From contig CAMBZT010000020.1 in NCBI GenBank assembly GCA_945872405.1, positions 1 to 35,733 on the forward strand: 35,733 nt of DNA. The letters are read 5' to 3'. Position 1 is the first letter of the stretch, and each line of letters starts with the position of its first letter. The position numbers were made by a program, and so were the translations under genes. This DNA is from Chitinophaga pinensis (GTDB taxonomy: Bacteria > Bacteroidota > Bacteroidia > Chitinophagales > CAMDFR01). The notes beneath the pieces were generated by a model, which worked only from the letters and a program-made list of their open reading frames with translations, was not told the origin of the DNA and did no database searches. Shown in pieces: positions 16,672 through 25,605 of this stretch.

Positions 16672-19128
16672 TTATTTTTTGATGGCGGCTTTTTTAGGGC
16701 TTGCGGCCTTCTTTTTCGGTGCTTTTTTCGCTGCAGCTTTTTTCGCAGGTGCTCTTTTAGAACTTGTTTTCGCAGTTTCTGTGGTCTTCTTTGCTGCGCC
16801 TCTTTTTGCAAACCTTCCTTTTCCTACTTTTGGATTAGCATCTTGTTCTTTAATTATCTCGAGGCATTCTTCCAAGGTTAAGTCAGCTGCCACCTTATCT
16901 TTAGGTATTTTGTAATTTTCTTTTCCCTTTTTCATGTAGGGACCATAACGACCAATCAATATCTCGATGCCCTCTTTTTCAAAGGACTTTATATGTGCAT
17001 TCGCAATGGCTTCTCTTTTCTTTTGAATTATTTCTATACACTGAGGTAGGGTAATTTCGAAAACATCATATTCTTTTGGAATAGAAATAAACAGTTTATT
17101 GTGCAAGACATAGGGACCAAAACGCCCAGCAGATGCTACAACCTCGTTCTCTTCAAACATTCCCATCTTGCGTGGCAACTTAAACAAATCCAATGCTTCT
17201 TCTAAGGTAATTGTCTCAATACTTTGTTCTTGCTTCATCTTTGCATACTGAGGCTTAGGGCCATCTTCCACTGGCACACCAATTTGCGCCATAGGTCCAA
17301 ACTTTCCAATTCTTACCAAAACCGTTTCGCCACTTACAGGATGATTTCCAAGTATTCTTTCTTTGGTGGCTCTCTCGGAGTTTTCTGCCGTATCTTCTAC
17401 TGTTTTATGAAATGGTCGGTAGAAATCATCCATCATTTTTGTCCACTTCACCTCACCATTGGCAATATCATCAAATTGTTGTTCGACTTTTGCGGTGAAT
17501 GAATAGTTCATAATGTCCTTAAAATTCTGCTCTAGAAAATCAGTAACCATAATACCTATATCAGAAGGAAATAATTTTGCTTTTTCAGCGCCAAAAATCT
17601 CTGTTAACTCTGTTATGTTTATCTTTTCTTTTCTCAATAGTAATTGCCTCAACTTTCGCTCCTTACCAGTTTTTGCTCCTTTAATAACATATCCTCTATT
17701 TTGTATCGTTGAAATGGTAGGAGCATAGGTAGAAGGTCTGCCGATTCCTAATTCCTCCATTTTTTTCACTAAAGAGGCTTCTGTATATCTTGCTGGAGGC
17801 CTTGAGAATCTCTCCATGGCTATCATCTCATCTAAATCAAGCATTTGTCCAACCTTTAAGGGGGGCAGTAAGCCTGACGAATCTTCGTCTTCCTCATCTT
17901 CATCGCGACTTTCATTATAAACTGCTAAAAAACCATCAAAAGTAATCACCTCGCCGCTAGCAATCATCATTTCCTTATTGGTGCTTATTTCAACGGTTGC
18001 TACTGTTTTTTCGGTTTCAGCATTGGTCATTTGACTTGCAATTGTCCTTTTCCAAATCAATTCATAAAGTTTAGCTCCATCTTCATCGCCAATATCCATC
18101 ACACCAAAGTTAACGGGACGTATGGCTTCGTGAGCTTCTTGCGCACCTTTTGATTTAGAGGTATACTGCTTCGTATTAATATACTCTTTGCCGTAACGCT
18201 TGCCAATTTCCTTAGCAGCATGGTCTAGAGCGTCCTGCGATAGATTAGTAGAGTCTGTTCTCATATAACTGATATGTCCTGCCTCATAGAGCTTTTGAGC
18301 GACGGTCATCGTCCTAATTACTGAGTAACCTAATTTTCTCGAAGCTTCTTGTTGCAATGTTGATGTAATAAAAGGAGCTGCAGGTGTTCTCTTGCCTGGC
18401 TTTTTTTCTACATTTTGTATAGAATAGTTTGCGTTCAGGCAACTTTTCAGGAACATTTCTGCATCTGAATACTTATTGGTACCAATCTTTCTCTCAGCCT
18501 TAAGTGTTGCAATTTTTCCTTTTCCATCCTCCACCGGAAATTTAGCAGTGATTTTAAAGGTTGAGGTTGAATTAAAGGAGTTAATTTCTCTTTCTCTCTC
18601 TACTATAAGCTTAGTTGCTACAGACTGCACTCGACCAGCACTCAAGTTTGGTCTAACTTTTCTCCACAAGATGGGTGAAATTTCATACCCAACTATTCTA
18701 TCTAAAACCCTTCGCGCTTGTTGAGCATCTACCAAGGATAAATCTAATTTACGAGGATTTGCAATTGCTTTCTCAATCGCAGACTTTGTAATCTCAGTGT
18801 AAGTGACTCTTTTCGCTTTTGCGGGATCTACTCCTAAAACCTTACAAAGATGCCATGAAATAGCTTCGCCTTCACGGTCCTCATCCGTAGCTAAATAAAT
18901 GTCTTTCGCATTTTTCGCCAACTTTCTCAATTCATTGACTATTTTTTCTTTGTCTTCACTGATTTCATAGAGTGGCTCATAATCCTTTTCTATATCGATA
19001 GACAGCTTGCTACCTGGTAGGTCACGAATGTGCCCATAACTAGAGGTAACTATAAAATTATCACCCAAATATTTTCCAATAGTTTTTGCTTTCGCAGGTG
19101 ATTCCACAATAAATAAACTCTTCGACAT
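16672..19128 (-). CDS. topA: DNA topoisomerase I (type IA)
   Basis: This 818-residue enzyme relaxes negatively supercoiled DNA by transient single-strand cleavage. The Toprim domain opens the protein (SLFIVESPAKAKTIGKYLG; acidic cluster ATDEDREGEAISWH). The active-site tyrosine is Y288 in SYMRTDST. The central part carries ARYTEASLVKKMEELGIGRPSTYA. Instead of zinc-finger cysteines the C-terminus has three short repeats of the 'vr.GrfGPy.' type (RIGKFGP, SAGRFGPYV, LIGRYGPYM). The last 40 residues are a Lys/Ala-rich histone H1-like tail that probably binds DNA. The gene is divergent from purB; on the minus strand CTATTAATTTGTAC upstream offers an imperfect -7 element. Confidence 0.97.
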   Translation of the reverse strand: MSKSLFIVESPAKAKTIGKYLGDNFIVTSSYGHIRDLPGSKLSIDIEKDYEPLYEISEDKEKIVNELRKLAKNAKDIYLATDEDREGEAISWHLCKVLGVDPAKAKRVTYTEITKSAIEKAIANPRKLDLSLVDAQQARRVLDRIVGYEISPILWRKVRPNLSAGRVQSVATKLIVEREREINSFNSTSTFKITAKFPVEDGKGKIATLKAERKIGTNKYSDAEMFLKSCLNANYSIQNVEKKPGKRTPAAPFITSTLQQEASRKLGYSVIRTMTVAQKLYEAGHISYMRTDSTNLSQDALDHAAKEIGKRYGKEYINTKQYTSKSKGAQEAHEAIRPVNFGVMDIGDEDGAKLYELIWKRTIASQMTNAETEKTVATVEISTNKEMMIASGEVITFDGFLAVYNESRDEDEEDEDSSGLLPPLKVGQMLDLDEMIAMERFSRPPARYTEASLVKKMEELGIGRPSTYAPTISTIQNRGYVIKGAKTGKERKLRQLLLRKEKINITELTEIFGAEKAKLFPSDIGIMVTDFLEQNFKDIMNYSFTAKVEQQFDDIANGEVKWTKMMDDFYRPFHKTVEDTAENSERATKERILGNHPVSGETVLVRIGKFGPMAQIGVPVEDGPKPQYAKMKQEQSIETITLEEALDLFKLPRKMGMFEENEVVASAGRFGPYVLHNKLFISIPKEYDVFEITLPQCIEIIQKKREAIANAHIKSFEKEGIEILIGRYGPYMKKGKENYKIPKDKVAADLTLEECLEIIKEQDANPKVGKGRFAKRGAAKKTTETAKTSSKRAPAKKAAAKKAPKKKAASPKKAAIKK

Positions 19129-19316
19129 AATTTTTAATATTTGTATTTCAAGTACAAATTAATAGAAATAAAACCAATAAATACAATTCGCTTATCTTTA
19201 TAAAATGTGAATAACTTGTTCTTATTTGAATATAAACGTCAATATTACCAATACTTTCATTAAATTTACACCCGACTTATAAATATTTTATTAGCATAAT
19301 AAACGCCAAACAAATT

Positions 19317-20672
19317 ATGGAATTACAAGAATTGACAGCTATTTCTCCAATTGATGGTAGGTACAGAAGTAAAGTTCATAATCTTTCGAAGTACTTCTCA
19401 GAATTCGCACTGATTCAGTATAGAATTAAAGTAGAAATCGAGTATTTTATCGCCTTGGCGAACACAGGAATTATTCAGTTAAAGGATTATGACAAGTCAA
19501 ATGACGAAAAACTGAGGTTAATTTATCAGGCACTTAACCTGTCGGATGCAAAAAAAATAAAAAGCACTGAATTAATCACTAATCATGACGTAAAAGCAGT
19601 TGAATACTTCATTAAAGACAAGATGGATGAATTAGGAATAAGCCATGTCAAGGAGTTCATTCATTTCGGATTGACTTCACAAGACATTAATAACACCGCA
19701 GTACCAATGAGTATCAAAGACGCGATGGAAGAATCGATATTGCCATCATTGTTAAAACTGAGAGCACAGATACAAAAACTTGCCGAAGACACCAAAAATA
19801 TAAGCATCTTGGCGAAAACCCATGGTCAACCAGCCTCTCCTACAAATTTAGGAAAAGAAATGATGGTGTTCGTCGAAAGAATTGACAACCAAACAGAGTT
19901 GTTAAAAAAACTTCCATTTAGTGGTAAGTTTGGCGGAGCAACTGGCAATTTTAATGCACATCAAGTGGCATATCCAAATCATGATTGGATTAGTTTTGGC
20001 AATGAGTTCTTATCAAAATCTTTAGGCATAAACAGGCAACAATACACCACACAAATAGAGCATTATGATATGATGGCTGCTTTATTCGATAACTTGAAAA
20101 GGATAAATACTATATTGATTGATTTCTGTCGTGATATGTGGGCTTATATTTCAATGGAATACTTTAAACAAAAGATAAACGTAAACGAAGTCGGTAGCTC
20201 TGCAATGCCTCATAAAGTAAATCCTATTGATTTCGAAAATGCAGAAGGTAATCTGGGGGTGGCAAATGCATTTTTTGAACACCTTTCTGCAAAACTACCC
20301 ATTTCAAGACTTCAAAGAGATTTGACAGATTCTACTGTAACAAGAAATATAGGAGTGCCATTTGCACATATTTTAATCTCCACTCAATCGATTGAGAAAG
20401 GAATAGGCAAATTACTTTTAAATAAAGATGCCATTGATAGAGATTTAGATAATAATTGTATGGTGGTTGCTGAAGCAATCCAAACTGTGTTAAGACGTGA
20501 AGGTTATCCAAATCCTTACGAAAAGTTAAAGGAATTAACAAGGACAAATGAGAAAGTAACCATGGAAAAAATTCATGTGTTTATTGAAACACTTGATGTT
20601 AATGAATTGATTAAAAATGAGTTAAAATTGATTACCCCCTATAATTATGCTGGTGTCACCAAAGATTTTTAA
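19317..20672 (+). CDS. purB: Adenylosuccinate lyase
   Basis: This 451-residue homotetrameric enzyme of the fumarase/aspartase superfamily performs two purine-synthesis steps: SAICAR to AICAR plus fumarate, and adenylosuccinate to AMP plus fumarate. The N-terminus (ELTAISPIDGRY) is typical of the E. coli-type PurB. Visible motifs are TSQDINNTA, KTHGQPASPTNLGKE with the catalytic His, and the superfamily signature SSAMPHKVNPIDFENAEGN with the catalytic Ser loop. Length matches the family (about 450-456). The start ATG at 19317 follows an AT-rich leader. The 188-base gap with topA must hold two divergent promoters, but no perfect -7 element is seen for purB. Confidence 0.97.
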   Translation: MELQELTAISPIDGRYRSKVHNLSKYFSEFALIQYRIKVEIEYFIALANTGIIQLKDYDKSNDEKLRLIYQALNLSDAKKIKSTELITNHDVKAVEYFIKDKMDELGISHVKEFIHFGLTSQDINNTAVPMSIKDAMEESILPSLLKLRAQIQKLAEDTKNISILAKTHGQPASPTNLGKEMMVFVERIDNQTELLKKLPFSGKFGGATGNFNAHQVAYPNHDWISFGNEFLSKSLGINRQQYTTQIEHYDMMAALFDNLKRINTILIDFCRDMWAYISMEYFKQKINVNEVGSSAMPHKVNPIDFENAEGNLGVANAFFEHLSAKLPISRLQRDLTDSTVTRNIGVPFAHILISTQSIEKGIGKLLLNKDAIDRDLDNNCMVVAEAIQTVLRREGYPNPYEKLKELTRTNEKVTMEKIHVFIETLDVNELIKNELKLITPYNYAGVTKDF

Positions 20673-20754
20673 ATTTTAGAGCTCACCATCATTTTTTTCT
20701 TTACTCATATTCTTTTGAGCATATACTTTATAAAGTTTTAAAAATTGATTATAC

Positions 20755-20785
20755 TTTGTAAATCAAATTTTAATGCTTACTTTTG
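20755..20785 (+). promoter_or_regulatory. Consensus Bacteroidota promoter of rpsA
   Basis: TTTG (20755-20758) is followed after exactly 19 bases by TACTTTTG (20778-20785), a perfect match to TTTG-N19-TAnnTTTG. Transcription should start near 20792, giving a leader of about 80 bases before the rpsA GTG. The leader ends in an A-rich, G-poor stretch with no Shine-Dalgarno sequence, and it contains an imperfect hairpin (CGT..ATTAT with GTAATACG, about 20821-20850). Confidence 0.75.
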
Positions 20786-20873
20786 CACCCCCTAATAAAG
20801 GGCAATTTATTTAACCTTCTCGTAGTGCATTATTAACCTAGAGTAATACGATACAAACAAAAAAAAAACAATC

Positions 20874-22841
20874 GTGAACAACGAAGAAACAAACAACATT
20901 GAAGAATCAACTTCAACAGAAACAACAATAACAACAGAAACAACAACAGAAACAGCAGTCTTAGAAACTGTCGTTGCTAAAGGTAGAAAAAAGCCAGTAT
21001 TTATTGAAACAGCCCATGATGATTTTGATTGGGATACAGATAAGCGTGGAGCAGGTAGATATGACCTAGAGGTAAAGAAAGCAATGGAAATTGAATATGA
21101 TAGCACTATAAGCATCATTAACAATAGCGAAATTGTTCCAGGTACAGTAGCTAGTATCACATCATCAGATGTAGTACTAAACATTGGATTTAAATCTGAT
21201 GGTTTAGTTTCTCTCTCTGAATTTAGAGATATGCCTGATTTGAAAGTAGGAGACAAGGTAAATGTTTATGTGGTATCAAAAGAAGACTCTAAAGGTCAAC
21301 TGGTGCTTTCTCGTAAAAATGCCAAACTATTAGATGCATGGGAAAGTATTTGTGATGCTTACAAAAATGACATCATCGTTAAAGGACAAATTACAAGCAA
21401 AACAAAAGGTGGTTTAATAGCTAATGTATTTGGTTTAGATACCTTCTTGCCTGGTTCACAAATTGATGTAAAACCAATCACAGATTACGATATCTATGTC
21501 GGCAAAACAATGGAATTCAAAATTGTAAAAATTAACGAAATCATTAAAAATGCTGTCGTTTCTCACAAAGCATTGATTGAAAGTGATATCGAAGATCAGC
21601 GTCAAGAAATCATTTCTAAGCTTGAAAAAGGTCAAGTTTTGGAAGGTACCATTAAGAACATCACTGACTTTGGAGCATTCATCGACTTAGGTGGCGTAGA
21701 TGGTCTATTGTACATCACTGACATTTCTTGGGGTAGAATCAATCACCCTAATGAGGTATTGGAAATGAATCAAAAGCTAAATATTGTTGTTTTAGATTTC
21801 GATGACAATAAAAAACGAATTTCTTTAGGCTTAAAACAATTGACTCCTCATCCATGGGATGCTGCATCGGCTAACATAGAGTTAGGTCAAAAAGTAAGTG
21901 GTAAGATTGTTAATATAGAAGATTACGGCGCTTTCCTTGAGTTAAGCCCTGGTGTAGAAGGCTTGATTCACGTTTCTGAGGTTAGCTGGAGCAGTCAGCC
22001 TATCAACTCTAGAGATTTCTTCAAATTGGGAGATACTTATGAGGCAGTAGTAATGACAATTGACAAGGAAGACAGAAAAATGTCTTTATCTATCAAGAGA
22101 ATGACACAAGATCCTTGGGAAAAATCTGTTGGAAATTATGCTATTGGTTCTAAACATATCGGATTGGTAAAAAACATCACACCTTATGGTGTTTTTGTTG
22201 AACTTGAAGATGGTGTTGGAGGAATGATACATATCTCTGATTTGTCTTGGACCAAACGATACAATCATCCTAATGAATTTACTAAAGTAGGAGATAAGTT
22301 AGATGTGGTAATTCTTGAGGTTGATAGTGATGGAAGAAAATTATCATTAGGACATAAGCAAATTGAGGAAGATCCTTGGAATAGTTTTGAAAACGTGTTT
22401 CCTGTTGGCTCTAATCATGAAGCTACTGTATTGGATAAAGACGAAAAAGGCGCAAAAGTTTTATTGCCATACGGCGTTGAAGGTTATGCACCCGGAAAAC
22501 ACTTGAAAAAGCAGGACGGAAGCAATGCTATGAATGAGGAGAAGATTCCTGTCACCATTATTGATTTCAATAGAAATGACAAAAAGATTCTGGTATCTCA
22601 TTTACGTTTTTGGGAAGATCAGATACGTGATGCTCAGAACGTAGAAAGAGCAACTAAGAATGCTGAAACTGATGAAGCACGTAAAGTTGCTAAATCTATC
22701 AATAGCAAGAATGAAAAATCTACCTTAGGTGACTTGTCAGCACTAAGCGAATTGAAAAACCAAATGGATGCAGATGCAAAATCAAAATCTACTTTAAAAG
22801 CGGATGAAACAGATGCTTCTGAAGCACCTGCTGCAGAGTAG
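20874..22841 (+). CDS. rpsA: 30S ribosomal protein S1
   Basis: This 655-residue protein binds mRNA and the small ribosomal subunit and promotes initiation on messages lacking strong Shine-Dalgarno sites. Six S1 (OB-fold) domains are seen at about residues 87-152, 170-237, 252-323, 337-410, 424-496 and 511-580. Domains 3-5 are the most regular ('G.v..I.dfGaFv.l..gv.GLih.SdiSW'). The start is GTG at 20874. It is followed by a Glu/Thr-rich low-complexity segment (residues about 4-34), and the C-terminal 75 residues are charged and Ala/Lys-rich. It is longer than E. coli S1 (557 residues) because of both tails. It has its own promoter and terminator. Confidence 0.97.
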   Translation: MNNEETNNIEESTSTETTITTETTTETAVLETVVAKGRKKPVFIETAHDDFDWDTDKRGAGRYDLEVKKAMEIEYDSTISIINNSEIVPGTVASITSSDVVLNIGFKSDGLVSLSEFRDMPDLKVGDKVNVYVVSKEDSKGQLVLSRKNAKLLDAWESICDAYKNDIIVKGQITSKTKGGLIANVFGLDTFLPGSQIDVKPITDYDIYVGKTMEFKIVKINEIIKNAVVSHKALIESDIEDQRQEIISKLEKGQVLEGTIKNITDFGAFIDLGGVDGLLYITDISWGRINHPNEVLEMNQKLNIVVLDFDDNKKRISLGLKQLTPHPWDAASANIELGQKVSGKIVNIEDYGAFLELSPGVEGLIHVSEVSWSSQPINSRDFFKLGDTYEAVVMTIDKEDRKMSLSIKRMTQDPWEKSVGNYAIGSKHIGLVKNITPYGVFVELEDGVGGMIHISDLSWTKRYNHPNEFTKVGDKLDVVILEVDSDGRKLSLGHKQIEEDPWNSFENVFPVGSNHEATVLDKDEKGAKVLLPYGVEGYAPGKHLKKQDGSNAMNEEKIPVTIIDFNRNDKKILVSHLRFWEDQIRDAQNVERATKNAETDEARKVAKSINSKNEKSTLGDLSALSELKNQMDADAKSKSTLKADETDASEAPAAE

Positions 22842-22863
22842 TTTACATTTAATAGAATTTATG

Positions 22864-22894
22864 AAAAGAGCTTATCGAAAGATAGGCTCTTTTT
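22864..22894 (+). terminator. Rho-independent terminator of rpsA
   Basis: A 13-bp stem with one G-U pair (arms 22864-22876 and 22881-22893) has a GAAA tetraloop and a T tract. It lies 22 bases after the rpsA stop. Confidence 0.9.
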
Positions 22895-22983
22895 GTTTCT
22901 AATTCTATCAAGCAATCCATAGATTTGAACCAATACTTAGATTGAAATTAAGAAAAAAAGTTAATTTAGTCTGTCAATTTATT

Positions 22984-22991
22984 TATTTTTG
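22984..22991 (+). promoter_or_regulatory. Candidate -7 element of the response regulator gene
   Basis: TATTTTTG fits TAnnTTTG and lies 32 bases before the ATG at 23024. No good TTTG lies 19 bases upstream (TTAA at 22961), so confidence is limited. Confidence 0.35.
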
Positions 22992-23023
22992 AATATAATT
23001 CTCATCATAAATAACCAATAATC

Positions 23024-23428
23024 ATGAAGACCAAAATCAATAAAATATTATTGATTGATGACAGTGAACCAATAAATTTCATTCATCGCTATATTTTGGA
23101 TGAACTTGGTTGTGTTGATGAAATCATCACCAAGGAAAATGGAGAAGAAGCCATTGATTACCTCATTTCATTGGTTAATCTCAAAACTCAGTTGCCTAAA
23201 TTTATCTTTATTGATATCAATATGCCTAGAATGAATGCTTGGGAGTTTATCACCGAATATCGAAAAATCGATTCGCAGCTCAGACTACAAAGTTTTGTAT
23301 TCTTATTGACGAGCTCGATCGACCCCACAGATTTAGAGAAGGCTAGAGGGATTGTTGAAATTAATGAGGTAAGAGACAAGCCATTTAATGAAATGGTCAT
23401 TCAAGAAATTATTGAGAAGTACCGCTAA
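23024..23428 (+). CDS. Single-domain (CheY-like) response regulator
   Basis: The protein of 134 residues is one receiver domain with no output domain. It has the acidic pair D12-D13 in LLIDDSE, the phospho-acceptor D64 in FIFIDINMP, the Thr/Ser switch in FLLTSS and the conserved Lys in RDKPFN. It probably passes phosphate from a histidine kinase to another protein by direct contact. No kinase is adjacent, so the partner is unknown. Single-domain receivers of this type are common in Bacteroidota. The gene is monocistronic: the rpsA terminator lies upstream, and a 107-base gap separates it from acs. Confidence 0.9.
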   Translation: MKTKINKILLIDDSEPINFIHRYILDELGCVDEIITKENGEEAIDYLISLVNLKTQLPKFIFIDINMPRMNAWEFITEYRKIDSQLRLQSFVFLLTSSIDPTDLEKARGIVEINEVRDKPFNEMVIQEIIEKYR

Positions 23429-23535
23429 TGTTGAAAAAACGTAATCATATTCTAATTTAAACACTACATAGAGTCGAAATAGGGCTTAGTATTTAATGTT
23501 TGGTAGTCAATTTAATATTCAAATTCTTTTTTATT

Positions 23536-25449
23536 ATGATTGATTCTATTAAATCAATGTCCAATTACATCGATGCTTATCAAAAAAGCATTCAGGAACC
23601 AGAAATATTTTGGTCAGAAGTTGCAGCCCAATTTGTATGGGAGCGAAATTGGGATAGCGTTTTAAAATGGAATTTTCAAACTGCAGATATAAAATGGTTT
23701 GAAGGTGCAAAATGCAATATAACTGCGAATTGTATTGATCGTTTTGCCTTGACAATGCCTGATAAAAAAGCTATTATTTGGGAGGGAAACGACCTAAATA
23801 CAGGGTCCAAAAGTTTAACATTTAAAGAGCTTCAAATAGAGGTTTCTAAATTCTCAAATGTTTTAAAAGGATTAGGAGTCAAGAAAGGAGATCGAGTAGC
23901 AATATATCTTCCTATGTTGATGGAAGGTGCCATTGCTATGCTTTCTTGTGCAAGAATTGGAGCCATTCATACAGTTATTTTTGCAGGCTTTTCTGCTCAA
24001 TCAATCACTGATAGAGTAAATGACTGTGATCCCAAGGTAATTATAACCTCAGACTCGATGGTCCGAGGAGAGAAGAAAATAAACCTTAAGAAAATCATAG
24101 ACGAATCCATCAGTCAAACCCCACAAGTAAAGCATTGTATTGTTCTCAACAGAGGAGATGAAGACATCAATATGAATCACGGAAAAGATCATTGGTGGCA
24201 TGAATTGATGCATGAGGCAAGTTCTAATTGTGAACCAGAAAATATGAATGCTGAAGACCCCTTATTTATTCTATATACCTCCGGCTCTACTGGTAAACCT
24301 AAGGGGGTGCTCCATACAGTTGCTGGTTATATGGTTTACGTGGGCTATACCTTCGCAAATGTTTTCAATATTCAAAAGGATGATATTTTTTGGTGTACGG
24401 CCGATATCGGATGGATAACAGGTCATAGTTATAGCCTATATGGATCCTTATTGAATGGGATAACCACAGTTTTCTTTGAAGGGATACCTACCTACCCTGA
24501 TCACGGACGCTTTTGGGACATAATAGACAAACATCATGTAACTATCTTTTATACCGCACCAACTGCCATTAGAGCACTTGAAAGCTTTGGTACTTCCGTT
24601 TTTTCTAGTAAAAAACTCAGCAGCTTAAGAGTTTTGGGTTCTGTAGGTGAACCAATTAATGAGGAGGCTTGGCATTGGTATCATAAAAACGTTGGTAAGG
24701 GAAATTGTCCAATAGTGGATACTTGGTGGCAAACCGAAACCGGAGGTATCCTTATCTCTCCAATTGCAAATATTACTCCTTTGATTCCTGCTTTTGCAAC
24801 CCTTCCTTTACCAGGAATACAACCGATGCTTGTTGATGAAAATGGAGTGGAGATTATGGGAAATGAAGTGGAAGGAAATTTATGTATCAAGTTTCCTTGG
24901 CCAGGGATGGCTAGAAGCTTATATAAAAACCACCATCGTTTTTTAGAAACCTACTTCAGTATTTATCCTTCTCTATATTTTACAGGAGATGGATGCAAGA
25001 GAAACAAAGATGGCTATTACAGAATTACGGGAAGGGTAGATGATGTTATAAACGTTTCTGGACATCGAATTGGAACAGGCGAAGTAGAAGATGCCATCGA
25101 AGCACATTCTAATGTGGTAGAATGTGCAGTCGTTGGATATAATCATGATATTAAAGGTCAGGCAATTTATGCCTATCTTATTTGTCTCGATAAGACCGTT
25201 GATGTCAAGGTGTTGAAAAATGAGATCGATAAAATAGTTAGTGATAAAATAGGTGTTTTTTCTAGGCCAGAGCAAATTCAAATTGTTGACGGATTGCCTA
25301 AGACACGTTCGGGAAAGATTATGCGTAGGATTCTCAGGAAGATAGCGGAAGATGATTACGCTAATCTTGGGGATGTTTCCACGCTACTTGATGCTTCGGT
25401 GGTAGACCAGATTATCTTAGGAAAAACAAAAAAAATAAGTCAATCATAG
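23536..25449 (+). CDS. acs: Acetyl-CoA synthetase (AMP-forming)
   Basis: This 637-residue enzyme activates acetate with ATP to acetyl-AMP and then acetyl-CoA. The ATP-binding loop is YTSGSTGKPKGV, the adenylation core WWQTETGG, the hinge region SGHRIGTGEVE, and the C-terminal PKTRSGKIMRR contains the catalytic lysine K594, the site that is reversibly acetylated in studied members. The Acs-specific blocks GWITGHSYSLYG and PTYPDHGRFW support Acs over longer-chain acyl-CoA synthetases. The ATG at 23536 is preferred to a TTG at 23500 because family members start close to 'YIDAYQKSIQEPEIFW'. Length is slightly short of E. coli Acs (652). No clear terminator follows. Confidence 0.95.
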   Translation: MIDSIKSMSNYIDAYQKSIQEPEIFWSEVAAQFVWERNWDSVLKWNFQTADIKWFEGAKCNITANCIDRFALTMPDKKAIIWEGNDLNTGSKSLTFKELQIEVSKFSNVLKGLGVKKGDRVAIYLPMLMEGAIAMLSCARIGAIHTVIFAGFSAQSITDRVNDCDPKVIITSDSMVRGEKKINLKKIIDESISQTPQVKHCIVLNRGDEDINMNHGKDHWWHELMHEASSNCEPENMNAEDPLFILYTSGSTGKPKGVLHTVAGYMVYVGYTFANVFNIQKDDIFWCTADIGWITGHSYSLYGSLLNGITTVFFEGIPTYPDHGRFWDIIDKHHVTIFYTAPTAIRALESFGTSVFSSKKLSSLRVLGSVGEPINEEAWHWYHKNVGKGNCPIVDTWWQTETGGILISPIANITPLIPAFATLPLPGIQPMLVDENGVEIMGNEVEGNLCIKFPWPGMARSLYKNHHRFLETYFSIYPSLYFTGDGCKRNKDGYYRITGRVDDVINVSGHRIGTGEVEDAIEAHSNVVECAVVGYNHDIKGQAIYAYLICLDKTVDVKVLKNEIDKIVSDKIGVFSRPEQIQIVDGLPKTRSGKIMRRILRKIAEDDYANLGDVSTLLDASVVDQIILGKTKKISQS

Positions 25450-25546
25450 CGCTATAAATTGCGCATTAGTCGACTTTATAAATAAAAAATTAACTCTGTC
25501 ATGGTTTAAATCTAATTCTCGGCTGATATAAATCATATTTTATAAT

Positions 25547-25577
25547 TTTTTTTCCAAACAATTTAGGCCTACTTTTG
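25547..25577 (+). promoter_or_regulatory. Promoter of the cytochrome c-FTR1 gene
   Basis: TACTTTTG at 25570-25577 is an exact TAnnTTTG element, with TTTT 19 bases upstream (25547-25550). The predicted transcript starts about 20 bases before the TTG start codon. Confidence 0.6.
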
Positions 25578-25605
25578 TATTATTTATACAAATTCTAAAT
25601 AAGCA

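Noticed and set aside
16655-16915. Plus-strand frame opposite the topA C-terminus
   Set aside because: It mirrors the Lys/Ala-rich topA tail on the other strand (Phe/Ala-rich product) and has no independent support.
20807-21256. 149-codon minus-strand frame across the rpsA start
   Set aside because: It lies antisense to the rpsA promoter, leader and low-complexity N-terminus; its Ser/Val-rich product reflects the Thr/Glu codons.
25440-25470. GCGC/GCGC hairpin after acs as a terminator
   Set aside because: The stem is only 4 bp and no T-run follows.
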